Assembly (NCBI GenBank): GCA_034336665.1
Contig: JAPFBE010000002.1
Location: forward strand, 20,066,906 to 20,130,905
From: Luscinia megarhynchos
Lineage: Eukaryota > Chordata > Aves > Passeriformes > Turdidae
DNA length: 64,000 nucleotides
Reading direction: 5' to 3'
The notes under the pieces were generated by a model. That model searched no databases. It worked only from the letters and a program-made list of their open reading frames with translations, and was not told the DNA's origin. The position numbers and the translations under genes are program-made. This document shows, one piece after another, positions 62,504 to 64,000 of this stretch; the first letter of the stretch is position 1; every line of letters begins with the position of its first letter.

Positions 62504-64000
62504 AGTCTGTGGCAGAAGGTGCCTGGTGAGACCCGAGGCCGACCCCTGGGATTCTGGAGCAGAAGTTACAGAGAATCGGAAGGCAATTATACCCCGACAG
62601 AAAAGGAAATCTTGGCTGCTTATGAGGGAGTCCAAGCTGCTTCAGAGGTGATTGGCACAGAAGCACAACTCTTTCTGGCACCCCGGTTGCCAGTGCTGGG
62701 GTGGATGTTCAGTGGGAAGGTTCCTTCCACCCACCATGCCACCAGTGCCACATGGAGCAAGTGGATAGCCCTCATTACGCCAGCCAGCCCGGATCGAGGG
62801 AAATTAAATCGCCCAGGGATCTTAGAAATAATTACCAACTGGCCAGAGGGAGAAAGTTTTGGTGTGACAGATGAGGAACAAGAACCGGTGACCCGGGCTG
62901 AAGAAGCACCACCTTACAACCAGCTACCGGCAGAGGAAATTCGCTATGCCCTCTTCACCGACGGTTCCTGTCGCATTGTAGGGACAAATCGGAAATGGAA
63001 AGCAGCTGTATGGAGCCCTACACGACGGGTTGCAGAAGCTACTGAAGGAAAAGGAGGGTCTAGTCAATTCGCTGAACTCAAAGCTGTCCAACTGGCTTTG
63101 AATATTGCCGAAAGAGAGAGGTGGCCAAAGCTCTATCTTTACACTGATTCCTGGATGGTAGCCAACGCTTTGTGGGGATGGCTGCAGAGATGGAAAGAGA
63201 CGAACTGGCAGCGTAGAGGAAGACCAATCTGGGCTGCTGAAGAGTGGAAAGACATAGCTACTCGGTTAGACAAGCTACCCGTGAAGGTTCGCCATGTGGA
63301 CGCCCATGTCCCCAAAAGTAGAGCTAATGAAGAACAGCGAAATAACCATCAAGTAGATCAAGCAGCAAAAAATAGGGGGTTGGAAATAGATTTAGATTGG
63401 AAACATAAGGGAGAGTTGTTCCTGGCTCGATGGGCCCATGATGCCTCAGGCCATCAGGGGAGGGATGCCACCTATAAGTGGGCACGAGACCGAGGGGTGG
63501 ATCTTACCATGGACAGCATTACTCAAGTTATTCATGACTGTGACACCTGCGCTGCCATCAAGCAGGCCAAGCGAGTGAAGCCCCTCTGGTATGGTGGACG
63601 TTGGTCCAAGTACAAGTACGGGGAGGCTTGGCAGATTGATTACATCGCACTGCCTCAGACCCGCCAGGGCAAACGTTATGTGCTAACCATGGTGGAAGCC
63701 ACCACCGGATGGTTGGAGACCTACCCTGTATCTCACGCTACTGCCCGCAACACCATCCTGGGCCTGGAAAAACAGGTCCTTTGGAGGCATGGTACCCCTG
63801 AGAGGATCGAGTCAGACAATGGGACTCATTTTAAGAATAACCTTGTCAACACCTGGGCTAGGGAACACGGTATTGAGTGGGTGTACCACATCCCTTACCA
63901 TGCACCAGCTGCAGGTAAAGTGGAGAGGTACAATGGATTGTTAAAGACCACCTTAAAGGCATTGGGTGGGGGATCCTTTAAGAATTGGGAGCAGCATTTG
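62504..64000 (+). CDS. pol: pol segment 4: RNase H and integrase, open, runs off the window
   Basis: I checked this frame codon by codon: 499 codons are open from the TAG at 62501-62503 to the window edge. The N-terminal part is the connection region (for example TPTEKEILAAYEG). RNase H has its four acidic residues: Asp 62960 (LFTDGSC), Glu 63074 (AELKAV), Asp 63146 (YTDSW) and Asp 63356 (HQVDQAA). Integrase has the HHCC zinc finger (His 63437, His 63452, Cys 63539, Cys 63548; spacing H-x4-H-x28-C-x2-C) and the catalytic core Asp 63638 (WQIDYI), Asp 63815 (ESDNGTHF) and Glu 63923 (KVERYNG), spacing D-x58-D-x35-E. The C-terminus lies beyond the window. The segment has no start of its own and depends on damaged upstream pol, so it is probably not expressed normally. 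Confidence 0.9.

Larger units (their letters stand above)
58368..64000 (+). mobile_element. ERVL-type endogenous retrovirus, 5' part, cut by window edge
   Basis: This is a provirus-like insertion in the order 5' LTR, leader, gag, protease, reverse transcriptase, RNase H, integrase. Assignment to class III (ERVL-like) rests on the reverse transcriptase (the LPQG motif and the YIDDIIVWGN stretch) and the integrase (HHCC finger plus a D-x58-D-x35-E core), together with a gag lacking zinc knuckles. This is judged by eye, not by alignment. The copy is damaged in reverse transcriptase but open in gag and in the RNase H-integrase part. The 3' part of pol, any later genes and the 3' LTR lie beyond the window, so age from LTR divergence and the target-site duplication cannot be determined. 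Confidence 0.93.

Overview
This is vertebrate nuclear DNA, almost certainly from a bird and probably a songbird. The evidence is CR1 LINE copies with the characteristic avian 3' end (an ATTCTATG-type terminal repeat), and an ERVL-type (class III) endogenous retrovirus whose LTR opens with TGTCCTGG, a start I associate with songbird LTRs. I recognised no bacterial, plasmid or phage feature and no CRISPR array. The exact species cannot be read from the window.

Layout. Bases 1 to about 58,370 are AT-rich, gene-poor DNA, either intergenic or a very large intron. Open frames here are short, scattered over both strands, and show no family signature or convincing exon chain. What can be recognised is a probable antisense LTR remnant (about 5.29-6.02 kb), a dinucleotide microsatellite cluster (7.60-7.70 kb), an internally deleted CR1 LINE (about 32.64-33.95 kb), a small CR1 scrap (about 34.77-34.86 kb), a CR1 3' tail (about 43.68-43.93 kb), several low-complexity tracts, one weak exon candidate (about 45.89 kb) and one small cluster of transcription-factor-like sites (about 45.0 kb).

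Bases 58,368 to the right edge hold the 5' part of an ERVL provirus on the + strand. A 5' LTR of about 650 bp is followed by a possible primer-binding site, an undamaged 662-codon gag-like gene, and then protease, reverse transcriptase, RNase H and integrase. The gag frame ends in a single UAG, and the protease frame continues directly in the same phase. The reverse transcriptase part has two frame changes and two premature stops. From the last stop the frame is open for 499 codons to the window edge, with all expected RNase H and integrase catalytic residues present. The end of pol and the 3' LTR lie outside the window.

The most unusual item is the gag product. Its N-terminus is strongly hydrophobic with at least two membrane-like segments, it has no CCHC zinc knuckle, and it ends in a coiled coil, a basic region and an acidic patch. 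It stays open while the neighbouring reverse transcriptase has decayed.
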